The position numbers were made by a program, and so were the translations under genes. Shown here piece after piece: positions 34,692 through 42,702 of a DNA stretch of 53,076 nucleotides. The notes below the pieces were generated by a model. The model ran no database searches. It was not told the DNA's origin and was given only the letters and a program-made list of their open reading frames with translations. This DNA is from Acetobacteraceae bacterium (GTDB lineage Bacteria; Pseudomonadota; Alphaproteobacteria; Acetobacterales; Acetobacteraceae), in NCBI GenBank assembly GCA_022842185.1, contig JALHQB010000031.1, positions 1 to 53,076 on the forward strand, given 5' to 3'. Within the stretch, counting starts at the first letter, position 1; each line of letters starts with the position of its first letter.

Positions 34692-35660
34692 TCACGCCGC
34701 GGCGCGCCGGCCGCGATAGGCCTGCAACGACCCCGCATGCATCAGCCGGCCCGACAGCGGCCGGCCGATGATCCGTTCCGCCAGCCGCGCGGCTTCGACC
34801 AAAGCTTCCAGATCCACGCCGGTCTCGATGCCCATTTCGTGGCAGAGGAAGACCACGTCCTCGGTGCAGATATTGCCTGCGCCCTTTGAATCGCCATGGC
34901 CGGCGAATGGGCAACCACCGAGGCCCGCGACCGAGCTGTCGAAATGGGATACGCCCATTTCCAACGCCGCCAGCACATTCGCCGGCCCCAGGCCGCGCGT
35001 GTCGTGCAGGTGCAGCCCAACCTCGGCATCCGGCAGCTGGTCGCGCAGCATGCCGATGGCGCGGCGGATCGCCTGCGGATTGGCCCAGCCCATGGTGTCC
35101 GCCAGGTACAGCCGCGGCGGTGCCATCCCCCGCGCCTGGCAGGTCTTCCAGGCCCAGACCAATTCACCGACGGCGCGGGACGGTGCGACCTCGCCCTCGA
35201 AATTGCAGCCGAAGGCGGCCATGACCAGGGCACGTTCCATCACCACGCCATCGGCGGCGTAACGGTCGAGCCAATCATTCACCCGCCCGCGCATCTGCGC
35301 CGCGGTGCAGTTGTTGTTGCGCATGGCGAAGGCATCCGACGCATACAGCGCGATCCGCCCGGTGATGTGCACGCCCGGCGTCGCGCGGGCGCGGTCATAG
35401 CCGCGTTCGTTCAGCCACACGGCGTCATACTTCACGCCGGGCTTACGCTTGATGACGGCGAACAGCTCTTCCGCATCGGCCATCTGCGGCACGGCCTTGG
35501 GCGAGACGAAGGAGGAGACCTGGATTTCCTCCAGCCCGGTTTCCGACAGCGCATCGACCAGCGCGGCACGGTCGGCCAGCGGGTAGCTACCGCGTTCGAT
35601 TTGAAAGCCTTCGCGCGGGCCTTCCTCGTGGAACAGGACGCGTTTCGGCAGGTCGGACAT
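34692..35660 (-). CDS. HMG-CoA lyase family protein
   Basis: The 322-residue product is a DRE-TIM metallolyase of the HMG-CoA lyase branch, which splits 3-hydroxy-3-methylglutaryl-CoA or similar branched hydroxyacyl-CoAs. The N-terminal metal/Arg motif reads EEGPREGFQIE instead of the usual DVGPRDGLQ, the metal histidines are in VGLHLHDTRGLG, and the catalytic Cys loop is GLGGCPFAGHGDSKGAGN. The changed N-terminal motif suggests a substrate other than HMG-CoA. ATG 35660 follows AGGGGAAA. It diverges from a TctC binding-protein gene followed by a CoA-transferase gene, consistent with a pathway of acid uptake, CoA activation and C-C cleavage. Confidence 0.88.
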   Translation of the reverse strand: MSDLPKRVLFHEEGPREGFQIERGSYPLADRAALVDALSETGLEEIQVSSFVSPKAVPQMADAEELFAVIKRKPGVKYDAVWLNERGYDRARATPGVHITGRIALYASDAFAMRNNNCTAAQMRGRVNDWLDRYAADGVVMERALVMAAFGCNFEGEVAPSRAVGELVWAWKTCQARGMAPPRLYLADTMGWANPQAIRRAIGMLRDQLPDAEVGLHLHDTRGLGPANVLAALEMGVSHFDSSVAGLGGCPFAGHGDSKGAGNICTEDVVFLCHEMGIETGVDLEALVEAARLAERIIGRPLSGRLMHAGSLQAYRGRRAAA

Positions 35661-35793
35661 GATGTTTCCCCTGCCATGCCCGCGGCGCCGATTGACGCGG
35701 CGCGTCGCTGCATGGACGCTGTTGCTTCGCCACCCAGTATGTGGCCGCAGCACCCGCCCCGCCAGAGGGCGACCTGTCCGGAGGAAGCCTTCC

Positions 35794-36771
35794 ATGACCC
35801 GACCGATCGGTCGGCGCGCCGCACTCGCGGCGATCGCCACCACGCCTGCCCTGCCCCGCCTGGCCTCCGCGCAAGGCGCCTGGCCGGACCGCCCGATCCG
35901 CTTCATCGTGGCCTTCCCCGCCGGCAGCGGCACCGACATCACGACGCGGTTGTTCGCGGACCCGCTGGCGGTGGATCTCGGCCAGCCGGTGGTGGTGGAC
36001 AATCGCGGCGGGGCGAGCGGCTTCATCGCATCCGAGGCGGTCGCCCGCGCGCGGCCCGATGGATACACATTTCTGTTCACCGCCAATACCACGCATGGGT
36101 CCAACCCGGCGCTGTTCCGCCGCCTGCCCTATGACCCGGTGGGCGAATTCGCGCCGGTCGCGCTGATCGGCGTCGGCGTGCTGCTGGTGGTGGTGAACAA
36201 CGACTTGCCGATCCGGTCCATGCAGGACCTCGTCGCCTATGCGCGGGCCAATCCCGGCAAGCTGAACTTCGCCTCGGGCAGCGCTTCGTCGCGCGTGGCG
36301 GGTGAGATGTTCAAGGCGCAGGCTGGCGTGGACATGGTGAATGTCAGCTACCGGTCGAACCCGCTCGGCATCACGGATGTAATGTCGGGTGTGGCGCAGG
36401 TGATGTTCGTCGATGCCACGACCTCCGCCCCGCATGCGCGGGAAGGCCGGGTGCGCGCCATCGGCGTAACCTCCCGCGAGAGGGTCGCCATGTTGCCCGA
36501 TGTCCCGACGGTCGAGGAACAGGGCTTCCCAGGCTATGAGATGTTGTCGTGGAACGCGGTCTATGCGCCGGCCGGCACACCGGCGCCGATCGTGCTGCGC
36601 ATGAACCGGCTGATCAACGACATCATGGCCCGCCCGGCGGTGGCCGAGCGGCTGACGGCGAATGGCATGGTGCTGCGGCCAGGTTCGCCGGAGGATCTGG
36701 CGAATTTCCAGGCCGCCGAGATCGAAAAATGGAAGCGCCTGGTCACCGCAGCGGGGATCGAATTGCAATGA
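35794..36771 (+). CDS. Tripartite tricarboxylate transporter binding protein (TctC/Bug family)
   Basis: The 325-residue product has an N-terminal export signal with a twin arginine (IGRRAALAAIATTPALPRLASAQ) and the TctC/Bug fold: PDRPIRFIVAFPAGSGTDITTR, VVDNRGGASGFIASEAVARARPDGYT, then FASGSASSRVAGEMF and LPDVPTVEEQGFPGYE. Such proteins bind carboxylates in the periplasm. No TctA or TctB gene lies in the window, as is usual for the many orphan members. The gene overlaps the CoA-transferase start by four bases, so the two are translationally coupled, which links ligand and transferase substrate. Confidence 0.93.
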   Translation: MTRPIGRRAALAAIATTPALPRLASAQGAWPDRPIRFIVAFPAGSGTDITTRLFADPLAVDLGQPVVVDNRGGASGFIASEAVARARPDGYTFLFTANTTHGSNPALFRRLPYDPVGEFAPVALIGVGVLLVVVNNDLPIRSMQDLVAYARANPGKLNFASGSASSRVAGEMFKAQAGVDMVNVSYRSNPLGITDVMSGVAQVMFVDATTSAPHAREGRVRAIGVTSRERVAMLPDVPTVEEQGFPGYEMLSWNAVYAPAGTPAPIVLRMNRLINDIMARPAVAERLTANGMVLRPGSPEDLANFQAAEIEKWKRLVTAAGIELQ

Positions 36772-37904
36772 CCGAGGGTGTGCTCGCCGGGCTGCGCGTG
36801 ATCGAACTCGGCCAGGTGCTGTCGGGACCTTTCGCCGGGGCGATCTTCGCCGATCTCGGCGCCGAGGTGATCAAGGTGGAAAAGCCCGATGGCGGCGACG
36901 ATGCTCGCCAGATGGGCCCCGCCTTCCGCCATGGCGATGCGCTGAACTTCCACGAATTCAATCGCGGCAAGCAGTCGGTGACGCTCGATCTGAAATCGGC
37001 CGAGGGCGTCGAGGCCCTGCATGGGTTGCTCGCCGATGCCGACATCATGTTGCACAACCTCCGGCCGGGCGTGGACGAGAGCCTGGGTATCGGGGCGGAG
37101 GCGGTCACCGCGCGCCATCCGCGGCTGATCTATTGCGCCATGGGTGCCTTCGGCCACATCGGGCCGGAGAAGCTGCGGCCAGGGTATGAACCGCTGTTGC
37201 AGGCGTTTGGCGGGTTGTCATCCATCACCGGCGAACCGGGCGGGCCGCCGGTGCGCATGGGCGCATCCGTGGTGGACCAGGGGACCGGGCTGTGGACGGT
37301 GCTGGGCGCGCTGGCGATGCTGGAAAAGCGTCATCGCACCGGGCGTGGCGGGGTGGTGAACACGTCGCTGCTGGAAACCGCGTTGTTGTGGGCCGGGCAG
37401 AAGATCAGCGGCTATGTGAACACCGGCAAGGTCGGGGAACGCCATGCCTCGGGGCATCCCAACATGGTGCCGTATCAATCCTTCGAGGCAGCGGACGGGC
37501 CGATCCTGGTGTGCTGCGGCAATGACCGGCTGTTCCGGCGCTTCGCGGCGGAACTCGGCCGGCCCGAATGGGTGGACGACCCGTTGTATGCGACCAACCG
37601 CGCGCGGCTTGTGAACCAGGGGACGCTGCTGCCGATGATCGCCGCGCTGATGGCGGCGACGCCACGCGCCGAATGGCTCGACAGGCTGCAGCGCATCGGC
37701 GTGCCCTGCGCGCCGGTGAATTCCATCCCAGAAGTGCTGGAAGAACCCCAGGTGCAGGCGCTGGGGATGGTGCAGCCGGTGCCGGGGGAGGATTTTTCCT
37801 TGGTGGCCATGCCGCTGTCCTTCGACGGGCAGCGGCCGCGGATGCAGGGTCCGGCGCCGCGGCTGGGGGCGCATAATGCGCGGGTCGCGAAGGCGGCGGA
37901 ATAG
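36768..37904 (+). CDS. CaiB/BaiF family (class III) CoA-transferase
   Basis: The 378-residue product is a family III CoA-transferase, which moves CoA from a donor acyl-CoA to a free acid. Family features are LAGLRVIELGQVLSGPFAGAIFADLGAEVIKVE at the N-terminus, LDLKSAEGVEALHGLL and catalytic Asp170 in GASVVDQGTGLW. A C-terminal GVPCAPVNSIPEVLEEPQVQ is also typical. ATG 36768 overlaps the tctC-like stop (ATGA). With the divergent HMG-CoA-lyase-like gene it probably forms a two-step route: activation of a hydroxy-dicarboxylic acid to its CoA ester, then aldol-type cleavage. Confidence 0.92.
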   Translation: MTEGVLAGLRVIELGQVLSGPFAGAIFADLGAEVIKVEKPDGGDDARQMGPAFRHGDALNFHEFNRGKQSVTLDLKSAEGVEALHGLLADADIMLHNLRPGVDESLGIGAEAVTARHPRLIYCAMGAFGHIGPEKLRPGYEPLLQAFGGLSSITGEPGGPPVRMGASVVDQGTGLWTVLGALAMLEKRHRTGRGGVVNTSLLETALLWAGQKISGYVNTGKVGERHASGHPNMVPYQSFEAADGPILVCCGNDRLFRRFAAELGRPEWVDDPLYATNRARLVNQGTLLPMIAALMAATPRAEWLDRLQRIGVPCAPVNSIPEVLEEPQVQALGMVQPVPGEDFSLVAMPLSFDGQRPRMQGPAPRLGAHNARVAKAAE

Positions 37905-37925
37905 TCCGCCGAAACGCGCGCCGGC

Positions 37926-38900
37926 CTACTCCTTCTCGATGCCGGCCATCTGCACGACGCGACCCCAGCGCTCACGATCCTCGGCAAGCATGCGGTCCAT
38001 GTCCTCCGGCGTGCCGCCGAGCGGGTCCGACCCCCAGGAGGCCAGGCGTTCCTGGACCGCTGGCGTCTTCACGATGCGGTCGATCTCGGTGGCCAGCCGG
38101 CGGCGGATTTCGATCGGCGTGCCGGCGGGCGCGCCATAGCCCATCCAGGCGTTCGCCTCATAACCCGGCAGGCCGGCCTCCTCCATCGTGGGCACGTCGG
38201 GCAGCAGCGCGAAGCGTTGCTTGGTGCCGACCGCGAGCGGGATGAGGCGACCGGAGCGGAAATCCTCAAGGAATGAGGGCACCTGTTCGATCACCAGCTG
38301 GATGCGCCCGGCGATGAGATCGGTGCGTGCCGGGGCGCCGCCACGATATTGCACCATCTCCAGTTCCAGCCCGCCGGCCATGGCGCGGAACATCTCGACC
38401 GTCAGGCGCGATGCCATGCCCGATGTGGCGAAGTTCAGGCTGCCCGGCTGGGCGCGGGCGCGGTCGATGAATTGCCGCACCGTGGTGATGCCGAGCGTCG
38501 CCGGCACCGCCATCACATAGGGGATGTTGGCGACCATGCAGACGCCGCACAGGTCGCGCGCCGGGTCATAGGGCAGGTTGCGATAGACAAAGCCGTTGAC
38601 CGCCATCGGGCCCGGGCTGCCGGCGAGCAGCGTGTAGCCATCGGGCGCCGCCTTGGCGACCGCATCGGCCCCGATCACGCCAAAGGCGCCGGCGCGGTTT
38701 TCCACCACCACCTGCTGGCCGAGCGGCGCGCCGAGATTGTCGGCGACCAGCCGCGTCATCAGGTCCGTCGTGCCGCCCGGGGCGAAGGGGACGATCACGC
38801 GGATGGTGCGCGTGGGGAAGGCGCCCTGCGCGACGGCAGGCCGCGCCAGGGCGGCGGCGGGAAGCAGGGCGAGAGCCTGGCGGCGGGCGATGCGGGTCAT
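37926..38900 (-). CDS. Tripartite tricarboxylate transporter binding protein (TctC/Bug family), GntR-linked
   Basis: The 324-residue product is a second TctC/Bug-type periplasmic binding protein, with signal MTRIARRQALALLPAAALARPAVAQG and family motifs FPTRTIRVIVPFAPGGTTDLMTRL, VVENRAGAFGVIGADAVAKAAPDGYT and LPDVPTMEEAGLPGYEANAWMG. It differs clearly from the one at 35794, so it is not a recent duplicate. A palindrome identical to one in front of the GntR regulator gene lies 85 bases upstream of its start, so regulation by that GntR protein is inferred. No TctAB genes adjoin it. Ligand unknown. Confidence 0.92.
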   Translation of the reverse strand: MTRIARRQALALLPAAALARPAVAQGAFPTRTIRVIVPFAPGGTTDLMTRLVADNLGAPLGQQVVVENRAGAFGVIGADAVAKAAPDGYTLLAGSPGPMAVNGFVYRNLPYDPARDLCGVCMVANIPYVMAVPATLGITTVRQFIDRARAQPGSLNFATSGMASRLTVEMFRAMAGGLELEMVQYRGGAPARTDLIAGRIQLVIEQVPSFLEDFRSGRLIPLAVGTKQRFALLPDVPTMEEAGLPGYEANAWMGYGAPAGTPIEIRRRLATEIDRIVKTPAVQERLASWGSDPLGGTPEDMDRMLAEDRERWGRVVQMAGIEKE

Positions 38901-38983
38901 GTCGAGGCTCCGGCAGGAAATGCATGGACCGGTCGTTGCCGGCGGGGTCGTGACGGGTGGCGCTCCGATGCGATACCAGCCGA

Positions 38984-38997
38984 TTTGAATTCAATTT
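38984..38997. promoter_or_regulatory. Putative GntR operator 1, upstream of the TctC gene
   Basis: The 14-base sequence TTTGAATTCAATTT, built on the perfect palindrome TTGAATTCAA (38985-38994), lies 84-97 bases before the TctC start. The same 14 bases occur at the divergent GntR promoter. Both sites stand out as AT-rich in GC-rich DNA. Confidence 0.6.
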
Positions 38998-39028
38998 ACA
39001 ACCGCCGGCGGGAGTTTGCGATGAAAGG

Positions 39029-39212
39029 TTGGAGGGGCTTTGCCCCTCCAAGCCACCCCACCAAAGGCTTAAGGCCTTTGGAAACCCGCACCTGGTGCTG
39101 GACATGGCGGCCAGCACCAGCACCCGGCGTGAGGCCCGGCTCCAAATCGAGGTGTCCAGAGGCCCTTAGGCCTTTGGTGGGGGTGGTCCGGAGGGGGCAA
39201 AGCCCTCTCCGG
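39029..39212. repeat. Long imperfect inverted repeat with internal hairpins
   Basis: The left arm (39029-39080: TTGGAGGGGCTTTGCCCCTC, then CCACCCCACCAAAGG) is matched in reverse complement by the right arm (about 39160-39212: CCTTTGGTGGGGGTGGTCCG, then GAGGGGGCAAAGCCCTCTCC). Each arm also folds by itself (GGAGGGGC-ttt-GCCCCTCC on the left). The 80-base centre carries a further hairpin around CTGGTGCTGG and CCAGCACCAG. It lies between the GntR gene end and the TctC upstream region. It may be a REP/BIME-like element or terminator cluster. Confidence 0.75.
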
Positions 39213-39232
39213 TCCCGCCCGCGAAACCCCAG

Positions 39233-39934
39233 CTACCGCCCCCGCAGCGAACGCAACAGCCGCGCGCCCGCGTCATGCACATGCAGCCGCAGCAGCAGGC
39301 CAAGCCGGTCGCCATCGCCTTCCGTCAGGGCGGCCAGGATGTCGCGGTGTTCGCGGTTCACCTGCTCCCGGCTGTTGGCGATCTGTCCGCCCAGGCGGAT
39401 GTAGCGTTCGACGCGATTGCCCAACACGCCGAGCAACTCCCCCATCACGCGCCGCCCGCTCGCGGCGCGGATGCGGTCGTGGAAGCGCCGATTGTGATGG
39501 CCGAAATCCCGCCCACCTTCGGGCGTACCGGCCGGCAGCGCCTCCAGCGCGGCGAGTTCGGCGTCGAGCGCGGCAAGGTCGGCCTCGGTGCGATGGCGCG
39601 CGGCAGCTTGGCCGATGCGTTCCTCGAACAGGGCGCGGATTTCGAAGATCTCGGCGATGTCGCCGGGGTCCAGCGCGGCGACGACATAACCGCGGCGCGG
39701 GCGGGATTGCGCCAGGCCCTCGGCTTCCAACTGGCGCAGCGCCTCACGCACGGGCGGGCGGGACACGCCCAGGCGGCTGGCGATGTCCTCCTGCCGCAGC
39801 AGCGCCTCGGGCGGGATGGTGCCGGACAGGATCGCCTCGCGCAGCCGATCGGCCACGAAGGCCGGCAGGGAGGCATGGGCATCCTGCGCGCCGGGGCGCG
39901 GTTTCGGCAGATGGAGGTAGGGCGCGTGGGTCAT
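39233..39934 (-). CDS. GntR-family transcriptional regulator with FCD domain
   Basis: The 233-residue product has an N-terminal winged helix-turn-helix (about residues 20-90, with LLRQEDIASRLGVSRPPVREALRQLEAEGLAQ) and a C-terminal FCD ligand domain with candidate metal residues in HHNRRFHDRI, REHRDILAAL and LRLHVHDAGARL. This places it in the FadR/VanR group, which responds to organic acids. ATG 39934 has a poor ribosome site, but an AT-rich palindrome eight bases upstream probably acts as its own operator. It diverges from a flavin monooxygenase gene, and the same palindrome lies before a TctC gene, so those genes are its likely targets. Confidence 0.9.
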   Translation of the reverse strand: MTHAPYLHLPKPRPGAQDAHASLPAFVADRLREAILSGTIPPEALLRQEDIASRLGVSRPPVREALRQLEAEGLAQSRPRRGYVVAALDPGDIAEIFEIRALFEERIGQAAARHRTEADLAALDAELAALEALPAGTPEGGRDFGHHNRRFHDRIRAASGRRVMGELLGVLGNRVERYIRLGGQIANSREQVNREHRDILAALTEGDGDRLGLLLRLHVHDAGARLLRSLRGR

Positions 39935-39940
39935 GGCAAA

Positions 39941-39954
39941 ATTGAATTCAAAAT
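39941..39954. promoter_or_regulatory. Putative GntR operator 2, between gntR and the monooxygenase gene
   Basis: On the minus strand this reads TTTGAATTCAATTT around the perfect palindrome TTGAATTCAA (39942-39951), identical over 14 bases to the site at 38984. It starts seven bases upstream of the GntR ATG, so binding would block its own transcription, and it precedes the divergent monooxygenase gene. Confidence 0.6.
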
Positions 39955-40082
39955 GCTGGACAGGCGCACCGGATGCAAGCAGCCTTCGCGCGCCCGAACC
40001 AGACAGGTCGTTCGGGCGCCCCTGCCCTGCCCCTGTGCGACCGCCCGGACAGGTCGTGCCCGAGCCGACGGAACCGCGCCCC

Positions 40083-41414
40083 ATGCCGATGATCCTTGCC
40101 GCCAATGCCAATGCCCAGGGCAGCCATGTCGGCGAATGGCGCCACGCCGATGCCTGGGACAAGCCGGCGGCCAACATCGCCAATGCCGTGCGCCTCGCGC
40201 AGATCGCCGAGGCCGGCAAGATGGACCTGCTGTTCCTGGCCGACGGCAATGGCGTGCGCAATGTGGACAAGCCGGACCTTTTCGCCGCTACGTCGCCATC
40301 GGATCGGCCCGGTGTGTTCGAGCCCGTCACGCTGCTGTCCGCGCTGGCGATGGTGACGCGGCATATCGGCCTCGTGGCCACGACCACCACGACCTATGAC
40401 GAACCCTTCCATGTGGCGCGGCGCTTTGCGTCCTTGGACCACATCAGCGGCGGGCGCGCCGGGTGGAACCTGGTGACGACCTCGAACCCGGGCGACGCGC
40501 TGAATTTCTCCCGCGCCGAACATGTCGGGCGCGACACGCGCTATGACCGCGCCAATGAGTTCGCCGATGTGGTCAAGGGCCTGTGGGATTCCTGGGCCGA
40601 CGATGCCTTCCCGCAGGACAAGGCGGCCGGCCGCTTCCTGCACCCTGACAAGGTCCGGCCGCTCGATCACAAGGGCACGCATTTCCAGGTCGCGGGGCCG
40701 CTGAACGCGCCGCGGCCGCCGCAAGGGCATCCGGTGGTGTTCTCCGCCGGGCAATCGGAAGCCGGGCGGGAATTGTCCGCCCGCCATGCCGATTGCATCT
40801 TCGCCATCGAGGCGACGCTACCCGCCGCGCAGGCGCTGTACGCCGACTTCAAGGGCCGGCTGGCGAAGTATGGCCGCACGCCGGACGACCTGAAGATCCT
40901 CAGCGGCGTCACGATCTTCGTGGGCGAGACGGCACAGGAAGCCGAGGACCTCGCCGGGCAGTTGGACGATCTGGTGCCGCCAGCGGTCGGCGTGGACTAC
41001 CTGTCCAAGATGGTCGGGCGCAGCATGAAGGCGTTCCCGCTCGATGAACCGATGCCCGACTTCCCGGACGGGCATGTTGGCCCCACCGGCATCGGCCGCG
41101 CCATCGTGCAGGTGGCGAAGGAACAGGGGCTGACGGTGCGCCAGACCTACAAGCGCATCCTGCCGCAGATGGCCGGCAACATGTTCAAGGGCGACCCCAT
41201 CCAGGTCGCCGATGTCATGGAAGAATGGTATCGTGGCCAGGGCTGCGACGGCTTCATGGTGGCGGCGCCGGTGGTGCCGACGGGCATGGAGCGCTTCACC
41301 CGCCTGGTGATCCCGGAATTGCAGCGGCGGGGGCTGTTCCGGACCGAATACGAGGGCAGGACGTTGCGGGAGAACCTCGGGCTGAAGCGGCCCGCGGACC
41401 GCTTCTGTGGGTGA
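40083..41414 (+). CDS. LLM-class flavin-dependent monooxygenase (NtaA/SnaA/DszA type)
   Basis: The 443-residue product is a bacterial-luciferase-fold monooxygenase of the nitrilotriacetate monooxygenase/DszA branch, which uses reduced FMN supplied by a separate reductase. Diagnostic segments are HVGEWRHADAWDKPAANI, DLLFLADGNG, RFASLDHISGGRAGWNLVTT, GRDTRYDRANEFADVVKGLWDSW and QAGQSEAGRELSARHAD-like FSAGQSEAGRELSA. Substrates of the branch include aminopolycarboxylates and sulfur heterocycles. ATG 40083 is chosen so that the first barrel strand follows directly; the upstream in-frame ATG 39933 would cover the operator. It is divergent from gntR. No flavin reductase gene is nearby. Confidence 0.92.
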   Translation: MPMILAANANAQGSHVGEWRHADAWDKPAANIANAVRLAQIAEAGKMDLLFLADGNGVRNVDKPDLFAATSPSDRPGVFEPVTLLSALAMVTRHIGLVATTTTTYDEPFHVARRFASLDHISGGRAGWNLVTTSNPGDALNFSRAEHVGRDTRYDRANEFADVVKGLWDSWADDAFPQDKAAGRFLHPDKVRPLDHKGTHFQVAGPLNAPRPPQGHPVVFSAGQSEAGRELSARHADCIFAIEATLPAAQALYADFKGRLAKYGRTPDDLKILSGVTIFVGETAQEAEDLAGQLDDLVPPAVGVDYLSKMVGRSMKAFPLDEPMPDFPDGHVGPTGIGRAIVQVAKEQGLTVRQTYKRILPQMAGNMFKGDPIQVADVMEEWYRGQGCDGFMVAAPVVPTGMERFTRLVIPELQRRGLFRTEYEGRTLRENLGLKRPADRFCG

Positions 41415-41420
41415 TTCTCA

Positions 41421-41448
41421 CGCGCCTGACTGATCCCAGTCAGGCGCG
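41421..41448. terminator. Perfect 12-bp hairpin between convergent genes
   Basis: CGCGCCTGACTG (41421-41432) pairs with CAGTCAGGCGCG (41437-41448) around an ATCC loop, between the monooxygenase stop (41414) and the oxidase stop (41470). It can act on both strands. Confidence 0.7.
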
Positions 41449-41469
41449 GTCAGGACGGCCCCTTGCCCA

Positions 41470-42702
41470 TCACACCCGCATCAGGAATTCCCGCCCGACC
41501 TCGTCCATCGAATTCGCGCCGAGCAACGCGAGGTCGCGATGGATTTCTTCCTGCAGCAGGTCGATGGCGCGTTCGACGCCCGGCTGGCCGCGCACCACCG
41601 CCGCGCACAGCATGGGCCGGCCGACGAAGACGAAGGCCGCGCCCAGCGCATAGGCCTTCAGCACGTCCGTGCCGCGTCGGATGCCCCCGTCATAGATCAC
41701 CGGCAGCCCACCCGCGACCTTTACCGCGGCTTCGAGCATGCGCAGGCCGGACACCGCGCCATCCAGCTGCCGCCCGCCATGGTTGGAGACCATGAAGCCA
41801 TCCACGCCGATCTCGCGCGCACGCACGATGTCGTCCGGATGCAGCACGCCCTTGATCAGCAGCTTGCCGGGGAAGCGCTTGCGGATCAGTTCGAGATGTT
41901 CCCAGGACAGGCCATCGCGTGCTCCAAAGGCGCGTTCCAATTCCCGTGAGAGGATGGGCGGGCCGCGCCCGGCGTCCATATTCTCGAAATACGGCATGCC
42001 GTGGTTCTTCAGCGTCTTGAACCAGGTGCCGAAGGCCCAGTGCGGATGCGTCGCGCCCTGCCAGAACAGTTTGAAGGTGGGCTTGAGCGGAATGGTGTAG
42101 CCGTTGCGGATGTTGTTCTCCCGATTCGAGGAGACCTGCACATCGACGGTCAGCACGAAGGTCTTGAAGCCGGCGGCGATCACGCGATCGACCAGCGGTT
42201 CGATGCGTGACGCATCGCCGGGCAAATAGGCCTGGTACCAGGCTTCCGGATTGGCCTTGGCGATCTCCTCCAGCGGGATGAGCGAGGAGGCCGACATGAT
42301 CATCGGGATGTTCTTCGCGCGGGCCGCCTGGGTCAGCACCAGGTCGCCGCGATAGGCCATCAGCGCCGAGGAGCCCATCGGCGGGATGCCGAAGGGCGCG
42401 CTGTATTCGCGGCCGAACAGCGTCGCGCGGGTGTGGCGCGCGCGGGCATCGACCAGGCAGCGCGGAATCATGCCCCATTCGGCAAAGGCCTGGCGGTTGT
42501 CGTTCAACGACCAGTCGGTCTCGACCCCGCCGGCCATGTAGCCATGCAGCATCTTGGGCAGGTATCGCTTCGCCGCATGCTCGAAATCCGACAGCGAAAG
42601 GAATTTCGCGAGATTCGGCGGCACCGGCGGCGCGGCACGCTTCTGGGACAAGCCCTGGGGGGCGGCGGGGGCGCGCGACTGCGCAGGGCCTTCGGCTGTC
42701 AT
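41470..42702 (-). CDS. FMN-dependent alpha-hydroxy-acid dehydrogenase/oxidase (LldD-like)
   Basis: The 410-residue product is an FMN alpha/beta-barrel enzyme that oxidises L-2-hydroxy acids such as lactate. The catalytic His308 lies in VSNHGGRQLDG, the flavin-binding Lys in LLIKGVLHPDD and phosphate-binding GGIRRGTDVLKAYALGA follows. The N-terminal 30 residues (Ala/Pro/Gln-rich) precede the usual SDFEHAAKRYLPKMLHGYMAGG start. Substrate specificity among lactate, glycolate and mandelate types cannot be fixed by eye. It probably joins electrons to the quinone pool if it is a dehydrogenase. It stands alone, convergent with the monooxygenase gene. Confidence 0.92.
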   Translation of the reverse strand: MTAEGPAQSRAPAAPQGLSQKRAAPPVPPNLAKFLSLSDFEHAAKRYLPKMLHGYMAGGVETDWSLNDNRQAFAEWGMIPRCLVDARARHTRATLFGREYSAPFGIPPMGSSALMAYRGDLVLTQAARAKNIPMIMSASSLIPLEEIAKANPEAWYQAYLPGDASRIEPLVDRVIAAGFKTFVLTVDVQVSSNRENNIRNGYTIPLKPTFKLFWQGATHPHWAFGTWFKTLKNHGMPYFENMDAGRGPPILSRELERAFGARDGLSWEHLELIRKRFPGKLLIKGVLHPDDIVRAREIGVDGFMVSNHGGRQLDGAVSGLRMLEAAVKVAGGLPVIYDGGIRRGTDVLKAYALGAAFVFVGRPMLCAAVVRGQPGVERAIDLLQEEIHRDLALLGANSMDEVGREFLMRV

